Origin: Microbacterium paraoxydans
Lineage (GTDB): Bacteria; Actinomycetota; Actinomycetes; Actinomycetales; Microbacteriaceae
Direction of reading: 5' to 3'
Assembly: GCF_019056515.1 (NCBI RefSeq)
Contig: NZ_CP064873.1
Location: 1,550,001 to 1,614,000, forward strand
Length of the DNA stretch: 64,000 nt
Shown: positions 53,337-63,160 of the stretch, in pieces
How the letters are laid out: each line of letters begins with the position of its first letter
How positions within the stretch are numbered: position 1 is the first letter of the stretch
Made by a program: the position numbers and the translations under genes
The notes under the pieces: generated by a model
Told to the model about the DNA's origin: nothing
What the model saw: the letters and a program-made list of their open reading frames with translations, nothing else
Databases searched by the model: none

Positions 53337-53663
53337 ATGGATGAGGAAGCCTTCGACGACTACGACCGCGAGCTGGAACTCGCGCTGTTCCGCGAGTACC
53401 GCGACGTCGTCTCTCAGTTCCAGTACGTCGTGGAGACCGAGCGTCGCTTCTACCTGGCCAACGAGGTCAACGTCGTGCGGCGGGACACCGAGCACGACTT
53501 CTACTTCGAGATCTCCATGAGCGACGTGTGGGTGTGGGACATCTACCGGGCCGACCGCTTCGTGAAGGCCGTCCGGGTGCTCACGTTCAAGGACGTGAAC
53601 GTCGAGGAGCTCCAGCGTCGCGAGTTCGAACTGCCGCAGGAGCTCTCCCTCGACGGAGAGTGA
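53337..53663 (+). CDS. DUF2469 family protein
   Basis: A 108-residue protein of the highly conserved actinobacterial DUF2469 family, almost always between rnhB and yraN. The sequence is acidic with YDRELELALFREYRDVV, YLANEVNV and SDVWVWDIYR. Function unknown; no catalytic motif visible. TAGGAT (53322-53327) lies nine bases before the ATG, so the transcript has little or no leader. Confidence 0.88.
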   Translation: MDEEAFDDYDRELELALFREYRDVVSQFQYVVETERRFYLANEVNVVRRDTEHDFYFEISMSDVWVWDIYRADRFVKAVRVLTFKDVNVEELQRREFELPQELSLDGE

Positions 53664-53774
53664 CGCGGCGCGCCGTTCCTGCACAGCGGTGACATTCTGC
53701 GCCATTTCCACAGCCTCTGGACTGGTCGCGCGGGACCACGGCGGTGACAGGGTGCTGACGTCCATCCTTTCGGG

Positions 53775-54137
53775 ATGGCAGCGAAAGACGACCTCGGGCG
53801 AGCCGGGGAGCAGCAGGCAGCGGACTATCTGACGAAGCGCGGGTATCGGATCGTCGACCGCAACTGGCGGTGTCCCCAGGGCGAACTGGATCTCGTGGCG
53901 ATCGTCGGGGCTCACCTGTCCGTCATCGAGGTGAAGACGCGGCGGTCGACGGCGTTCGGGCACCCGTTCGACGCCATCGACGACCGGAAGCGTCGGCGGC
54001 TGTGGCGGCTCGCTCATGCGTGGCGGGCGGAGCATCCCGATCTGGCGCGTGGACGGGTCCTCCGGGTGGAAGCGATAGGTATCACCGGTGCGTCCCCGGG
54101 GACAGCCACCGTCGAGCACCTCGAGGACATCGCATGA
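53775..54137 (+). CDS. YraN family putative endonuclease
   Basis: A 120-residue protein with a PD-(D/E)xK nuclease pattern: GELDLVAIVGAHLSVIEVKTR contains the Asp and the ExK pair. The conserved N-terminus is LGRAGEQQAADYLTKRGYRIVDRNWR. Its role is unknown; linkage to comM and dprA suggests DNA processing. The 111-base gap before it holds no resolved promoter. The stop overlaps the comM start. Confidence 0.88.
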   Translation: MAAKDDLGRAGEQQAADYLTKRGYRIVDRNWRCPQGELDLVAIVGAHLSVIEVKTRRSTAFGHPFDAIDDRKRRRLWRLAHAWRAEHPDLARGRVLRVEAIGITGASPGTATVEHLEDIA

Positions 54138-55663
54138 GCACCGCACGCACGTGGTCCGTGGCGCTCACGGGAGCGGACGGGCACGTGGTGGAGGTCGAGG
54201 CCGACCTCTCCCCGCAGACGCCGGAGTTCCGCATCATCGGGCTCCCGGACAAATCCCTCGGGGAGGCGGTGCAGCGCGTGCACAACGCCTGCGTGAACTC
54301 CAGCCTCCCGCTTCCGCGGCGGCGCCTGACGGTGAACCTCTCACCGGCGAGTCTGCCCAAGCACGGGGCCGCCTTCGACCTCGCGATCGCGGTGGCCTGC
54401 CTGGCCGCGAGCGATGTGATCGCTCGGCGCGCCGTCCGGCAGACCGTGCACCTGGGGGAGCTCGGGCTGGACGGGCGGCTGCGTCCCGTGCCGGGCGTGC
54501 TTCCCGCCGTCTTCGCCGCCGCGCGCGCGGGGTTCGAGCGTGTGATCGTGCCCCACGGCAACGCGACCGAGGCGGGTCTCGTCGCCGGCGTGGAGGTGCG
54601 TGCCGCCGCCTCGCTCGCGGAGGTCGCCGCCTGGCACGGCGCGGAGGTGGACGTGCCCGACGTCGAGCCGGTCCCGGGGCCGCACCCGCCGGAGGACGAC
54701 CCCGATGAGCGCGATCTGAGCGATGTCCTCGGACAGGAGGAAGCCGTCGAGGCGCTCATCGTCGCGGCCGCCGGTGGCCACAACATGCTCCTGAGCGGTC
54801 CGCCGGGAGCAGGGAAGACGATGCTCGCAGGGCGCCTGCCCGGGATCATGCCGCCGCTGACCGAGCAGGAGGCCATCGAGGTGGCCTCGGTGCGCTCCCT
54901 CTGCGGTGAGGCCGTGACCGGGCTCGACCATCAGCCCCCGCTGGTCGCGCCGCACCACAGCGCCTCTGTGGCGGCGATGGTGGGAGGCGGATCGCGGACG
55001 GCGCGACCCGGAGCGGTGGCCCGTGCGCACCGGGGCGTCCTCTTCCTCGACGAGGCGGCGGAGTTCCCGCGGGTGGCCCTGGACGCGCTCCGTCAGCCGC
55101 TCGAGACCGGCTTCGTGGACGTGCATCGGTCCGGCTTCGTGGTGCGGTTCCCGGCGCGTTTCCAGCTGCTGCTGGCGATGAACCCGTGTCCCTGCGGCAA
55201 CCGGGGCGTGCGTGATGGCGACTGCATCTGTCCGCCGCAGGCGCTGCGGCGTTACGCCACTCGGCTCTCCGGTCCGTTGCGCGACCGGCTCGACATCGAT
55301 CTCCCGGTCACGCGCGTCGCGGCGTCGCGCTCGCTGGCGGGGGAGCGGTCGGGTGTCACGACCGTCGAGGCCCGGAACCGCGTCGGAGCGGCGCGCGCAC
55401 GGGCCGAGCGGCGTTGGCGCGGTACGCCGTGGCGTCGGAACGCGGAGATCCCCGGCACCGTGCTTCGCCACGGCGGCTACCGTCTCCCGTCGGACGTGCG
55501 GGCGGGGCTCGATCGGGCGTTGGAACGCGGCGCGTTGACGCTCCGCGGCTACGACCGCGTCCTCCGGGTCGCCTGGACCATGGCCGATCTCTCCGGGCGG
55601 GACAGTCCCGGTTCGGACGAGGTCGGGCGGGCGCTCCTCCTGCGGACGGGGGTGGCGCGGTGA
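54134..55663 (+). CDS. comM: YifB/ComM family Mg-chelatase-like AAA ATPase
   Basis: A 509-residue hexameric helicase-like ATPase that promotes branch migration in natural transformation in other bacteria. The N-terminal ChlI domain (about 1-180) is followed by Walker A SGPPGAGKTML (about 220-230), Walker B GVLFLDEAAEF and the cysteine cluster CPCGNRGVRDGDCICPP. Overlaps yraN at its start and dprA at its end (GTGA). Whether this organism is naturally competent is unknown. Confidence 0.93.
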   Translation: MSTARTWSVALTGADGHVVEVEADLSPQTPEFRIIGLPDKSLGEAVQRVHNACVNSSLPLPRRRLTVNLSPASLPKHGAAFDLAIAVACLAASDVIARRAVRQTVHLGELGLDGRLRPVPGVLPAVFAAARAGFERVIVPHGNATEAGLVAGVEVRAAASLAEVAAWHGAEVDVPDVEPVPGPHPPEDDPDERDLSDVLGQEEAVEALIVAAAGGHNMLLSGPPGAGKTMLAGRLPGIMPPLTEQEAIEVASVRSLCGEAVTGLDHQPPLVAPHHSASVAAMVGGGSRTARPGAVARAHRGVLFLDEAAEFPRVALDALRQPLETGFVDVHRSGFVVRFPARFQLLLAMNPCPCGNRGVRDGDCICPPQALRRYATRLSGPLRDRLDIDLPVTRVAASRSLAGERSGVTTVEARNRVGAARARAERRWRGTPWRRNAEIPGTVLRHGGYRLPSDVRAGLDRALERGALTLRGYDRVLRVAWTMADLSGRDSPGSDEVGRALLLRTGVAR

Positions 55664-56844
55664 TCGACGGACTCCTCTCCCAGAAGGATGCGCTCGACGC
55701 CGCGCGGGGCGTGCGCGGAACAGAGGAGGTGACGGAGGCGCTGGCGCGGGTCGCGTGGTCCGTCATCGCCGACCCGGGGGACGCCGTCGCCGCGACCCTC
55801 GTGCGCGAGTTCGGAGCGGCCGACGGGCTGCGCTTCGCGTTGGACGGGGCCGGGCGGTCGTGGCCGGAGGTCCGCGCGGTGGGGGCACGGCGGGCCCTCG
55901 ACGACGCCCGCGCCCGGTGGCGCCAGCGCGCCGACCCGGTGGCTGTGGTCGCGGCCCTCCGCGGCGCGCAGAAGGCGGGTGCGCAGCTGCTGCTCCCCGG
56001 AGACCCCGACTGGCCGACGGCTGTCGACGACCTCGATGCCGACGCGCCGATGGTGCTGTGGGTGCGCGGGCGCGCCGAACTCCTGACGAGCGCGGCGCGT
56101 GTCGCGATCGTTGGTGCCAGAGCGGCCACCGCTTATGGCGAGCGGGTCGCCGCCGACATGGCCGGAGATCTGGCCGTGGGCGACACGGCTGTCGTGTCCG
56201 GCGGCGCGTACGGCATCGACGGCGCAGCACACCGCGCCGCGTTGACCGTCGGCGGGGGTACGATCGCGGTCCTCGCCGGGGGAGTGGACCGCCCGTACCC
56301 CGCCGGGCACCGTAATCTCCTGGCCCGGATCGCGGGCGACGGGGTCGTCGTCAGCGAGGTGCCGTGTGGCACGGCGCCGACGCGGTGGCGCTTCCTCGCG
56401 CGCAATCGACTGATCGCGGCGCTGGGGCAGGTCACGGTGGTCGTCGAGGCTGGCTGGCGCAGCGGCTCCCTCAACACGGCGGGGCATGCGGCGACGCTGG
56501 GCAGGCCGCTCGGCGCGGTGCCCGGTCCGGTGACGTCTGCGTCCTCGGCCGGCTGTCACCGGCTGCTGCGCGAATACGACGCGGTGTGCGTCACCTCCGC
56601 GGCGGAGGTCGCCGAGATGCTCCCTGTCGGTGCCCGGTCGCCCCGGGGACGCGAAGCGACGGACGAGGGGCGGGTGGGGCTCCTCCGTGCGCTGAGCACG
56701 CGGAACGCTCGGACGGAGGCGGAGCTCGCGCAGCGCGCGGGTCTCACCGTCGAGCGGACGAGGGCCCTGCTCGGTCTGCTCGACCTCGACGGACTCGCTC
56801 GCCGCGACGGGGACGGCTGGCGCGGGAGGGGCGCGGCGCCTTAG
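55660..56844 (+). CDS. dprA: DNA-processing protein DprA
   Basis: A 394-residue RecA loader in transformation. The Rossmann-like core has VAIVGARAATAYGERVA (about 147-163), SGGAYGIDGAAHRAAL (about 181-196) and FLARNRLIAALGQVTVVVEA. A C-terminal winged helix (about 345-390) reads ARTEAELAQRAGLTVERTRALLGLLDLDGLA. GTG start overlapping comM. The yraN-comM-dprA order is conserved even where competence is not known. Confidence 0.94.
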   Translation: MIDGLLSQKDALDAARGVRGTEEVTEALARVAWSVIADPGDAVAATLVREFGAADGLRFALDGAGRSWPEVRAVGARRALDDARARWRQRADPVAVVAALRGAQKAGAQLLLPGDPDWPTAVDDLDADAPMVLWVRGRAELLTSAARVAIVGARAATAYGERVAADMAGDLAVGDTAVVSGGAYGIDGAAHRAALTVGGGTIAVLAGGVDRPYPAGHRNLLARIAGDGVVVSEVPCGTAPTRWRFLARNRLIAALGQVTVVVEAGWRSGSLNTAGHAATLGRPLGAVPGPVTSASSAGCHRLLREYDAVCVTSAAEVAEMLPVGARSPRGREATDEGRVGLLRALSTRNARTEAELAQRAGLTVERTRALLGLLDLDGLARRDGDGWRGRGAAP

Positions 56845-56936
56845 GGGTACGCGCCGACGGGGTGCGGGGCGCTCGTCGTCGGTCGCGCCCGGCGGGGCGC
56901 GTCGCTCTGGAGGCGGGGGAGCGGCAGGCTGGGGAT

Positions 56937-57839
56937 ATGGACTTCGCGGTCGCTGTCGAGGCGTTCGCCGACCACCTCGAGAAGGTGCGTCGGCTCTCTC
57001 CGGCGACCGTGAAGGCGTACCGCTCCGATCTGCGGGACCTCGGGGCGAGCGTCGGGGGCGGCCCGGTCGACCGGATCGACCTGGAGATGCTGCGCGAATG
57101 GCTCTGGCAGGCGACCCAGCGCGGCGACGCCCGTGCGACGCTGGCCCGACGCGCAGCCACCGCGCGGGCGTTCTTCGGCTGGGCGCGCGAGCAGGACATC
57201 GTCCCCGTCGACCCCAGCCTGCGGCTCGTGGCGCCGAAGCGCGCGAAGACGCTGCCGACGGTGGCATCGAAGGACGCGATGTCCGAGTTGTTGGAACGAC
57301 ATCGGCAGGCGGCGGCCTCGGGTGATCCCACCGCCCTCCGCGACCACGCGGTGCTGGAGCTCCTCTACGGCGCCGCGGTCCGCGTCTCCGAACTCTGCGG
57401 CCTCGACATCGACGACCTGGATCTCGATCGGGGGACGGCCCTCGTGCGAGGCAAGGGCGACAAGGAGCGCGTCGTCCCGTTCGGCGCGCCGGCGCGGGAT
57501 GCGCTCACCGCCTACCTGCGCCGCGCTCGACCGGCTCTGCTCGCGCGGTCCGGCGCCGCGTCGCCCGCCGTCTTCCTCGGCAGTCGCGGGGGACGTGTCG
57601 GTCCGCGAACCGTCTACGAGGTGGTCGCCCGTGCGCTCGCGCCCGTCGTCGGCGCCGAGACCGTCGGGCCGCACGCCCTCCGCCACACGGCGGCGACCCA
57701 CCTGCTGGACGGTGGTGCGGATCTCCGCGCGGTGCAGGAGATCCTGGGGCACGCGAGCCTGGGCACCACCCAGATCTACACGCATGTCTCGGCGGAGCGG
57801 CTGACGGCGACGTATCGACTGGCACACCCTCGGGCCTGA
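56937..57839 (+). CDS. xerC: Tyrosine recombinase XerC
   Basis: A 300-residue site-specific recombinase that resolves chromosome dimers at dif with XerD. The SAM-like N-terminal domain (about 1-90) precedes catalytic R149 (in AAVRVSELCGLD), a lysine in GKGDKER, H246 and R249 (HALRHTAATHLL), a histidine in GHASLGTTQIYTHV and Y281. CAGGCT (56925-56930) lies six bases before the ATG. The genomic position next to dprA marks it as chromosomal, not an integrase. Confidence 0.92.
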   Translation: MDFAVAVEAFADHLEKVRRLSPATVKAYRSDLRDLGASVGGGPVDRIDLEMLREWLWQATQRGDARATLARRAATARAFFGWAREQDIVPVDPSLRLVAPKRAKTLPTVASKDAMSELLERHRQAAASGDPTALRDHAVLELLYGAAVRVSELCGLDIDDLDLDRGTALVRGKGDKERVVPFGAPARDALTAYLRRARPALLARSGAASPAVFLGSRGGRVGPRTVYEVVARALAPVVGAETVGPHALRHTAATHLLDGGADLRAVQEILGHASLGTTQIYTHVSAERLTATYRLAHPRA

Positions 57840-57860
57840 GCGCGGAGCCCGCGCGTCGGG

Positions 57861-58463
57861 TCATCCGTCGCAGCAGGGCAGGAGGCGCGCCCGCAGGAGA
57901 CCGCCGAACAGCACCATCGGGTTGAGGTACTCGCCGTCGCGTCGTACCCCGATGTGCAGCGCGTCCGGGGGAGTGTGACCGCCCGTGGCGACACGGCCGA
58001 TGTCCTGGCCCCGGCGGACCGGGTCTCCCGCGCGCAGGGGCGACTCCACCGGCTCGAACGTGCTCACGAGACCGTCGGCGTGTCGGATCGTGAGCAGCGG
58101 GCGGTCGACGACGACGCCCTGGAACGCGACCACCCCCTCCGCAGGGGCGAGGACGGGGTCGCCCGCGCTCGCGACGATATCCACGCCGCGGTGCCCGGGA
58201 CCATAGGCGTGCGCCGGCGCGCGGTAGGCGACGCTCACGCGCCGAGTCCCGTCGACGGGCCATCGCCAGGGAACGTCGGAGACGAACTCCTCGGGCACGG
58301 GCGTGAGGCCGTGCGGTGCCGACGCCGCTTGCGCGGCGGGAGGAGACGGGAACGGAGCACCGCCGCACAGGAGCACGACAGCGGCGAGCACGGCGGCGAT
58401 CAGCACCCGGAGGAGAGAGGGGTACGGGCGACAGCGAGGACGAGGAGGGGCTGGAGGAGTCAT
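57861..58463 (-). CDS. M23 (LytM-like) peptidase-domain protein, catalytically degenerate
   Basis: A 200-residue secreted protein: signal peptide (residues 1-48, hydrophobic core about 17-36, AQA end), then an M23 fold from about 65 to 182. H91 and D95 of the first zinc motif (HRGVD) are present. The HxH motif reads ALH (A168-L169-H170), so the first, catalytic histidine is missing. The histidine after the T-x-Y strand is also absent (STFEPV). It may be an inactive regulator of cell-wall hydrolases. It lies between xerC and rpsB, the usual M23 position in this group. Confidence 0.85.
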   Translation of the reverse strand: MTPPAPPRPRCRPYPSLLRVLIAAVLAAVVLLCGGAPFPSPPAAQAASAPHGLTPVPEEFVSDVPWRWPVDGTRRVSVAYRAPAHAYGPGHRGVDIVASAGDPVLAPAEGVVAFQGVVVDRPLLTIRHADGLVSTFEPVESPLRAGDPVRRGQDIGRVATGGHTPPDALHIGVRRDGEYLNPMVLFGGLLRARLLPCCDG

Positions 58464-58585
58464 CACGCGAGTGTGCGTGGCCGGTGTGGGCCGGTGGAGC
58501 GGGTTCTCTCCGCTGGGGACGGCGGCAGGGGAGAAGACCCGGAATCGCGCTGCTGGGGAGGACGAGCTGTGGGCGCATGATCCTG

Positions 58586-58769
58586 TATGCTGGACGAGCA
58601 CCTCGATCTCGGGGTGACTACGCGTGCCCAGAGCGACTTTGTCGTGGCATCCACTCCCGCAGGTCCCGTCTCCGAACGGGTGGGCGTGAGCCGGGCACCA
58701 GGATGTCCGACCGTCCGGTCGGCATGACAACCTCAACGGCGCGTCCCGCGCCAGAATCAGGAGACGACC
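58586..58769 (+). promoter_or_regulatory. Promoter and structured leader of rpsB
   Basis: TATGCT at 58586-58591 is a likely -10 box, giving a leader of about 170 bases. The leader holds several stems: CACCTC/GGGGTG (about 58599-58616), CCGACC/GGTCGG (58707-58722) and GGCGCG/CGCGCC (58738-58752), the last ending 5 bases before the AGGAG ribosome site. Such structure suggests translational control of S2; no known leader class is recognised. The rest of the 306-base gap from 58464 shows nothing else. Confidence 0.5.
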
Positions 58770-59711
58770 ATGGCTGTGGTCACCATCCGCCAGCTGCTCG
58801 ACAGCGGCGTGCACTTCGGACACCAGACCCGTCGGTGGAACCCGAAGGTGAAGCGCTTCATCCTCACGGAGCGCAGCGGCATCCACATCATCGACCTCCA
58901 GCAGTCGCTCGGCTACATCGACAAGGCGTACGACTTCGTCAAGGAGACCGTGGCGCACGGCGGCACGATCCTCTTCGTCGGCACCAAGAAGCAGGCGCAG
59001 GAGATCCTCGCGGAGCAGGCCACGCGCGTCGGCCAGCCCTACGTGAACCAGCGCTGGCTCGGCGGCCTCCTCACCAACTTCTCCACCATCGCGAAGCGTC
59101 TCGCCCGCATGAAGGAGCTCGAGGAGCTCGACTACGAGAACCCCTCCGCCTCCGGCTTTACGAAGAAGGAGCTGCTGCTCAAGAAGCGCGAGCTGGACAA
59201 GCTGCACAAGTCGCTGGGCGGTATCCGCAACCTCACCAAGACGCCGTCCGCCCTCTGGGTCGTCGACGCCAAGCGTGAGCACCTCGCCATCGACGAGGCC
59301 AAGAAGCTCGGCATCCCGGTGATCGGCATCCTCGACACCAACGCCGACCCGGACGACTTCCAGTACCCGATCCCCGGCAACGACGACGCCATCCGTTCGG
59401 TGTCGCTGCTGACGCGCATCATCGCCGACGCCGCCGCCGAGGGCCTGCAGCAGAAGCACAACCCGGAGTCGGGCGACGCCGAGCCGCTGGCCGAGTGGGA
59501 GAAGGAGCTTCTCGAGGCTCCCGTGCAGGAGTCCGCTGACGCCGCCGAGGTCGTGACCGCGGATGACGAGGCCGCCGTCGTCGAGACCCCGGCCGCCGAC
59601 GCCACCGCCGCCGACGAGGCCGGTGCCCAGGCGCACGACGAGGCGATCGCCGCCGCTTCCGGTGAGGAGACCGCCGAGGTCGCCGCCGCCGAGGCCGCTG
59701 ACGCCAAGTAA
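58770..59711 (+). CDS. rpsB: 30S ribosomal protein S2
   Basis: A 313-residue S2. The core to about residue 235 contains [34 protein letters not shown] and [13 protein letters not shown] tail of about 75 residues, rich in Ala, Glu and Asp, follows; this resembles the acidic tail of S16 in the same window. AGGAGACGACC precedes the ATG. Leads the rpsB-tsf-pyrH-frr cluster. Confidence 0.96.
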   Translation: MAVVTIRQLLDSGVHFGHQTRRWNPKVKRFILTERSGIHIIDLQQSLGYIDKAYDFVKETVAHGGTILFVGTKKQAQEILAEQATRVGQPYVNQRWLGGLLTNFSTIAKRLARMKELEELDYENPSASGFTKKELLLKKRELDKLHKSLGGIRNLTKTPSALWVVDAKREHLAIDEAKKLGIPVIGILDTNADPDDFQYPIPGNDDAIRSVSLLTRIIADAAAEGLQQKHNPESGDAEPLAEWEKELLEAPVQESADAAEVVTADDEAAVVETPAADATAADEAGAQAHDEAIAAASGEETAEVAAAEAADAK

Positions 59712-59752
59712 TCTCTCGTACACCCACACAACGAAGCAAGGAGCCACCACAC

Positions 59753-60580
59753 ATGGCCAACTTCACCATCGCCGACCTCAAGGCGCTGCGTGAGCAGCTC
59801 GGCACGGGAATGGTCGACACCAAGAAGGCGCTCGAGGAGGCTGACGGCGACGTCGAGAAGGCCACCGAGATCCTGCGTCTGAAGGGTGCCAAGGGCAACG
59901 CCAAGCGCGCCGACCGTTCGACCAGCGAGGGCCTCGTCGTCGCTCGCGAGCAGGACGGCGCCGTGACGCTCGTCGAGCTCGCCTGTGAGACCGACTTCGT
60001 CGCGAAGAACGAGCGCTTCATCGCGCTGGCCGACAAGGTCGCCGACGCCGTCGCCGCCGTGAAGGCCGACTCGGTCGAGGCCGCCCTGGCCGCTCCGGCG
60101 GGCGACAAGACCGTCGAGCAGCTCATCTCGGAAGAGGCCGCCATCATCGGCGAGAAGGTCGAGCTCCGTCGCGTGCGCACCGTCACCGGTGACAGCGTCG
60201 AGGTCTACCTGCACCGCACGAGCAAGGACCTGCCGCCGCAGATCGGGGTCGTCGTCGCCTACACGGGTGACGACGCCGCGACCGCGCGCAGCATCGCCCA
60301 GCACATCTCGTTCGCCAACCCGTCGTACCTGTCCCGCGAGGACGTTCCGGCGGACGCGGTCGAGAAGGAGCGCGAGATCGTCACCGAGATCTCCCGCAAC
60401 GAGGGCAAGCCCGAGGCCGCCCTGCCGAAGATCGTCGAGGGCCGTGTCGCCGCGTTCATCAAGCAGGTCGCCCTGCTCGAGCAGGACTACGCGAAGGACA
60501 ACAAGCTCTCCGTCGCCCAGGTGGCGAAGGACGCCGGTATCACCGTGACGGACTTCGCGCGCTTCAAGGTCGGCGCGTAG
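59753..60580 (+). CDS. tsf: Elongation factor Ts
   Basis: A 275-residue nucleotide-exchange factor for EF-Tu. The N-terminal UBA-like domain has [26 protein letters not shown], the core [13 protein letters not shown], and the C-terminal [18 protein letters not shown], all typical. AAGGAG lies about 11 bases before the ATG. 41 bases after rpsB; followed by a strong terminator. Confidence 0.97.
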   Translation: MANFTIADLKALREQLGTGMVDTKKALEEADGDVEKATEILRLKGAKGNAKRADRSTSEGLVVAREQDGAVTLVELACETDFVAKNERFIALADKVADAVAAVKADSVEAALAAPAGDKTVEQLISEEAAIIGEKVELRRVRTVTGDSVEVYLHRTSKDLPPQIGVVVAYTGDDAATARSIAQHISFANPSYLSREDVPADAVEKEREIVTEISRNEGKPEAALPKIVEGRVAAFIKQVALLEQDYAKDNKLSVAQVAKDAGITVTDFARFKVGA

Positions 60581-60587
60581 CACTGTC

Positions 60588-60621
60588 GAAGGGGTTCGGA
60601 TCACTCGATCCGAACCCCTTC
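60588..60621 (+). terminator. Terminator of the rpsB-tsf operon
   Basis: GAAGGGGTTCGGATC (60588-60602) pairs perfectly with GATCCGAACCCCTTC (60607-60621) around ACTC, followed by TTCAT. pyrH has its own -10-like TATCTT (60640-60645) downstream. Confidence 0.88.
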
Positions 60622-60670
60622 TTCATGCCCACCAGGCACTATCTTGAATCGGGACGAGAGGACATCCCCC

Positions 60671-61387
60671 ATGACTGAACGCACCGGACGCCGCCGCGTC
60701 CTCCTGAAGCTCTCCGGAGAGGCGTTCGGCGCCGGTCAGCTCGGCGTGAACCCTGACGTGGTCAGCCAGATGGCGCGCGAGATCGCCGCCGCGGTCGACC
60801 GCGTTGAGGTGGCCGTCGTCGTCGGCGGGGGCAACTTCTTCCGCGGCGCGGAGCTCAGCCAGCGGGGAATGGACCGCGGACGAGCGGACTACATGGGCAT
60901 GCTCGGTACCGTCATGAACGCGCTCGCGCTGCAGGACTTCCTGGAGCAGGCGGGCGCCGCCACCCGCGTGCAGTCCGCGATCTCGATGACCCAGGTCGCC
61001 GAGCCCTACATCCCGCGTCGCGCAGAGCGCCACATGGAGAAGGGCCGCGTCGTGATCTTCGGCGCCGGCGCAGGCCTGCCGTACTTCTCCACCGACACCG
61101 TGGCCGCACAGCGCGCCCTGGAGATCGGCGCGCAGGAGGTGCTCGTCGCCAAGAACGGCGTCGACGCCATCTACACCGCCGACCCGAACAAGCACGCCGA
61201 CGCGGAGCGCATCGAGCGCGTGACCTACCGCGACGCGCTGCAGCAGGGACTCAAGGTCGTCGACTCCACGGCGTTCAGCCTGTGCATGGACAACAACATG
61301 GACATGCGCGTCTTCGGGATGGAGCCGGCGGGCAACGTGACCCGCGCGCTCCTGGGCGAGCCCATCGGCACGCTCGTCACGGCCTGA
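60671..61387 (+). CDS. pyrH: Uridylate kinase
   Basis: A 238-residue amino-acid-kinase-fold UMP kinase for pyrimidine nucleotide synthesis. [10 protein letters not shown] (about 11-20) is the ATP loop, [12 protein letters not shown] the UMP loop, and [15 protein letters not shown] a later signature. The ATG at 60671 has GAGAGGACA upstream; the frame extends nine codons further without a ribosome site. A terminator separates it from tsf, and -10 TATCTT lies at 60640-60645. Confidence 0.95.
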   Translation: MTERTGRRRVLLKLSGEAFGAGQLGVNPDVVSQMAREIAAAVDRVEVAVVVGGGNFFRGAELSQRGMDRGRADYMGMLGTVMNALALQDFLEQAGAATRVQSAISMTQVAEPYIPRRAERHMEKGRVVIFGAGAGLPYFSTDTVAAQRALEIGAQEVLVAKNGVDAIYTADPNKHADAERIERVTYRDALQQGLKVVDSTAFSLCMDNNMDMRVFGMEPAGNVTRALLGEPIGTLVTA

Positions 61388-61401
61388 GCGCCTGCACGGG
61401 A

Positions 61402-61424
61402 CGGGAGCCCGCTCCCGATAGAAT
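61402..61424 (+). promoter_or_regulatory. Short hairpin and -10 box between pyrH and frr
   Basis: CGGGAGC (61402-61408) pairs with GCTCCCG (61411-61417) and is followed at once by TAGAAT (61419-61424), a -10 match. It could end pyrH messages and start an additional frr transcript. Confidence 0.45.
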
Positions 61425-61454
61425 TTCCAGAACACCCCGACGATAGGAGCCACC

Positions 61455-62009
61455 GTGATCGCGGACGTCCTCGCTGAAACCACCACCCGCATGTCCCGGG
61501 CCGTCGAGGCTGCCAAGGAGGACTTCTCCACGGTGCGCACGGGTCGTGCGAACCCCCAGCTCTTCCAGAAGGTGCTGGTCGACTACTACGGCACGCCGAC
61601 GCCGCTGGCGCAGCTCGCCTCGCTCGCCAACCAGGAAGCGCGCACGCTCATCATCACGCCGTACGACAAGTCGGCGCTCAAGGCGATCGAGCAGGCGATC
61701 CGCGACATGCCGAACCTCGGGGCGAACCCCACGAACGACGGCAACCTCGTACGGGTCACGATGCCCGAGCTCACCGCCGAGCGGCGCAAGGAGTACGTGA
61801 AGCTCGTGAAGTCGAAGGCCGAGGACGCCAAGGTCCACGTCCGCGGCATCCGCCGGAAGGCGAAGGACGAGCTCGACGCTCTGAAGAGCGAGCTCGGCGA
61901 GGACGAGATCGCCCGCGGCGAGAAGGAGCTGGACGCGCTGACCCGTCAGCACGTCGACCTCATCGACGACGCGCTCAAGCGCAAAGAGGCCGAACTCCTC
62001 GAGGTGTAG
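61455..62009 (+). CDS. frr: Ribosome recycling factor
   Basis: A 184-residue tRNA-shaped protein that splits post-termination ribosomes with EF-G. Family blocks are [42 protein letters not shown] and [14 protein letters not shown]. The GTG start has a TAGGAGCC ribosome site. cdsA follows after five bases. Confidence 0.97.
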   Translation: MIADVLAETTTRMSRAVEAAKEDFSTVRTGRANPQLFQKVLVDYYGTPTPLAQLASLANQEARTLIITPYDKSALKAIEQAIRDMPNLGANPTNDGNLVRVTMPELTAERRKEYVKLVKSKAEDAKVHVRGIRRKAKDELDALKSELGEDEIARGEKELDALTRQHVDLIDDALKRKEAELLEV

Positions 62010-62014
62010 CTCGT

Positions 62015-63160
62015 ATGTCCGATGAATCGCGCGGCGCCGAGGAGGGCACTCCGGTGACCCGCCGGGAGGCACAGCCGGACCGGGTCTCCGATGGGGGTGC
62101 CCCGCTCGGCGATGCGTCGTTCCCGGGATTCGACGCCGGGAGCGTGCCGCCGCGTCCACCTCTCCCCGTCACGCCTCCCGCTCCTTCCGTCACGGCGGAG
62201 CGGCTGGACACCGCGGATCACAACGCGATCCGCGAGCAGTGGCGCCAGGCGCGGGATGAGTTCGGGACGCACGTGTCGCACGCCCGCGACCAGCTCGATC
62301 AGGCCAACGAACGCATCAAACAGCGCACCGGCCGCGACCTCGTGCTCGCGATCGTGATCGGGCTCGCTTTCGGCGCCGCCCTCCTCGGATCGCTGCTGTT
62401 CATCAAGGCGCTGTTCGTCCCGTTCGCGCTGGCCGCCGCCCTCCTCGGCGTCTACGAGCTGTCCCGGGCGCTGCGGGCGGCCGGGCGCCGCGTGGATGTG
62501 ATCCCGCAGCTGGTCGCGGCCACCTTCCTGGTGCTGTCCGCGTACTTCGCCGAGCCGTGGCTGAGCTGGGTCATGCTGTTCGTCGCCGTGGCCTTCGTCA
62601 TCGTGTGGCGGCTGCTCGCCCAGATGGTCGCGAAGGACGGTCGCACCTACGGTGACGTGCTCACCGACGCCGTGATCGGCGGTTTCATCCAGGTGTACGT
62701 GCCGTTCCTCGCCGGCGTGGCCCTCATCCTGCTCGAGCAGGAGGGCGGCCAGTGGTGGGTGCTGAGCTTCATCGCGATCGCGGTGGCGGCCGACACCGGG
62801 GCGTACGCCGCGGGTCTGGCGTTCGGCCGGCATCCGATGGCGCCCCGGATCAGCCCGAAGAAGACCTGGGAGGGCTTCGGCGGCGCCGTGGTCGCCTCCT
62901 TGGCGGCGGGCGTGCTCCTGGCCCTGTTCCTCCTCGATCTGCCCTGGTGGGGCGGCGTGATCTTCGGGGCGGCGATCCTGCTGTCCGCGACGCTCGGCGA
63001 CCTCGGCGAGTCCATGCTGAAGCGCGACCTGGGCATCAAGGACATGAGCTCCTGGCTCCCCGGCCACGGCGGTCTCCTGGATCGCCTGGACAGCATCCTG
63101 CTGTCGACCATCCCCGCCCTGTGCCTGTACTTCCTCCTCTCTCCCTGGTTGGTGCTCTGA
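62015..63160 (+). CDS. cdsA: Phosphatidate cytidylyltransferase
   Basis: A 381-residue enzyme that makes CDP-diacylglycerol from phosphatidic acid and CTP. A polar N-terminal region of about 100 residues (Pro-rich, then a charged helix), not present in E. coli CdsA, precedes about eight membrane segments. The signature SATLGDLGESMLKRDLGIKDMSSWLPGHGGLLDRLDS lies near residues 328-364. Its ATG follows frr by five bases. The stop overlaps the next gene by one base (TGATG). Confidence 0.94.
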   Translation: MSDESRGAEEGTPVTRREAQPDRVSDGGAPLGDASFPGFDAGSVPPRPPLPVTPPAPSVTAERLDTADHNAIREQWRQARDEFGTHVSHARDQLDQANERIKQRTGRDLVLAIVIGLAFGAALLGSLLFIKALFVPFALAAALLGVYELSRALRAAGRRVDVIPQLVAATFLVLSAYFAEPWLSWVMLFVAVAFVIVWRLLAQMVAKDGRTYGDVLTDAVIGGFIQVYVPFLAGVALILLEQEGGQWWVLSFIAIAVAADTGAYAAGLAFGRHPMAPRISPKKTWEGFGGAVVASLAAGVLLALFLLDLPWWGGVIFGAAILLSATLGDLGESMLKRDLGIKDMSSWLPGHGGLLDRLDSILLSTIPALCLYFLLSPWLVL

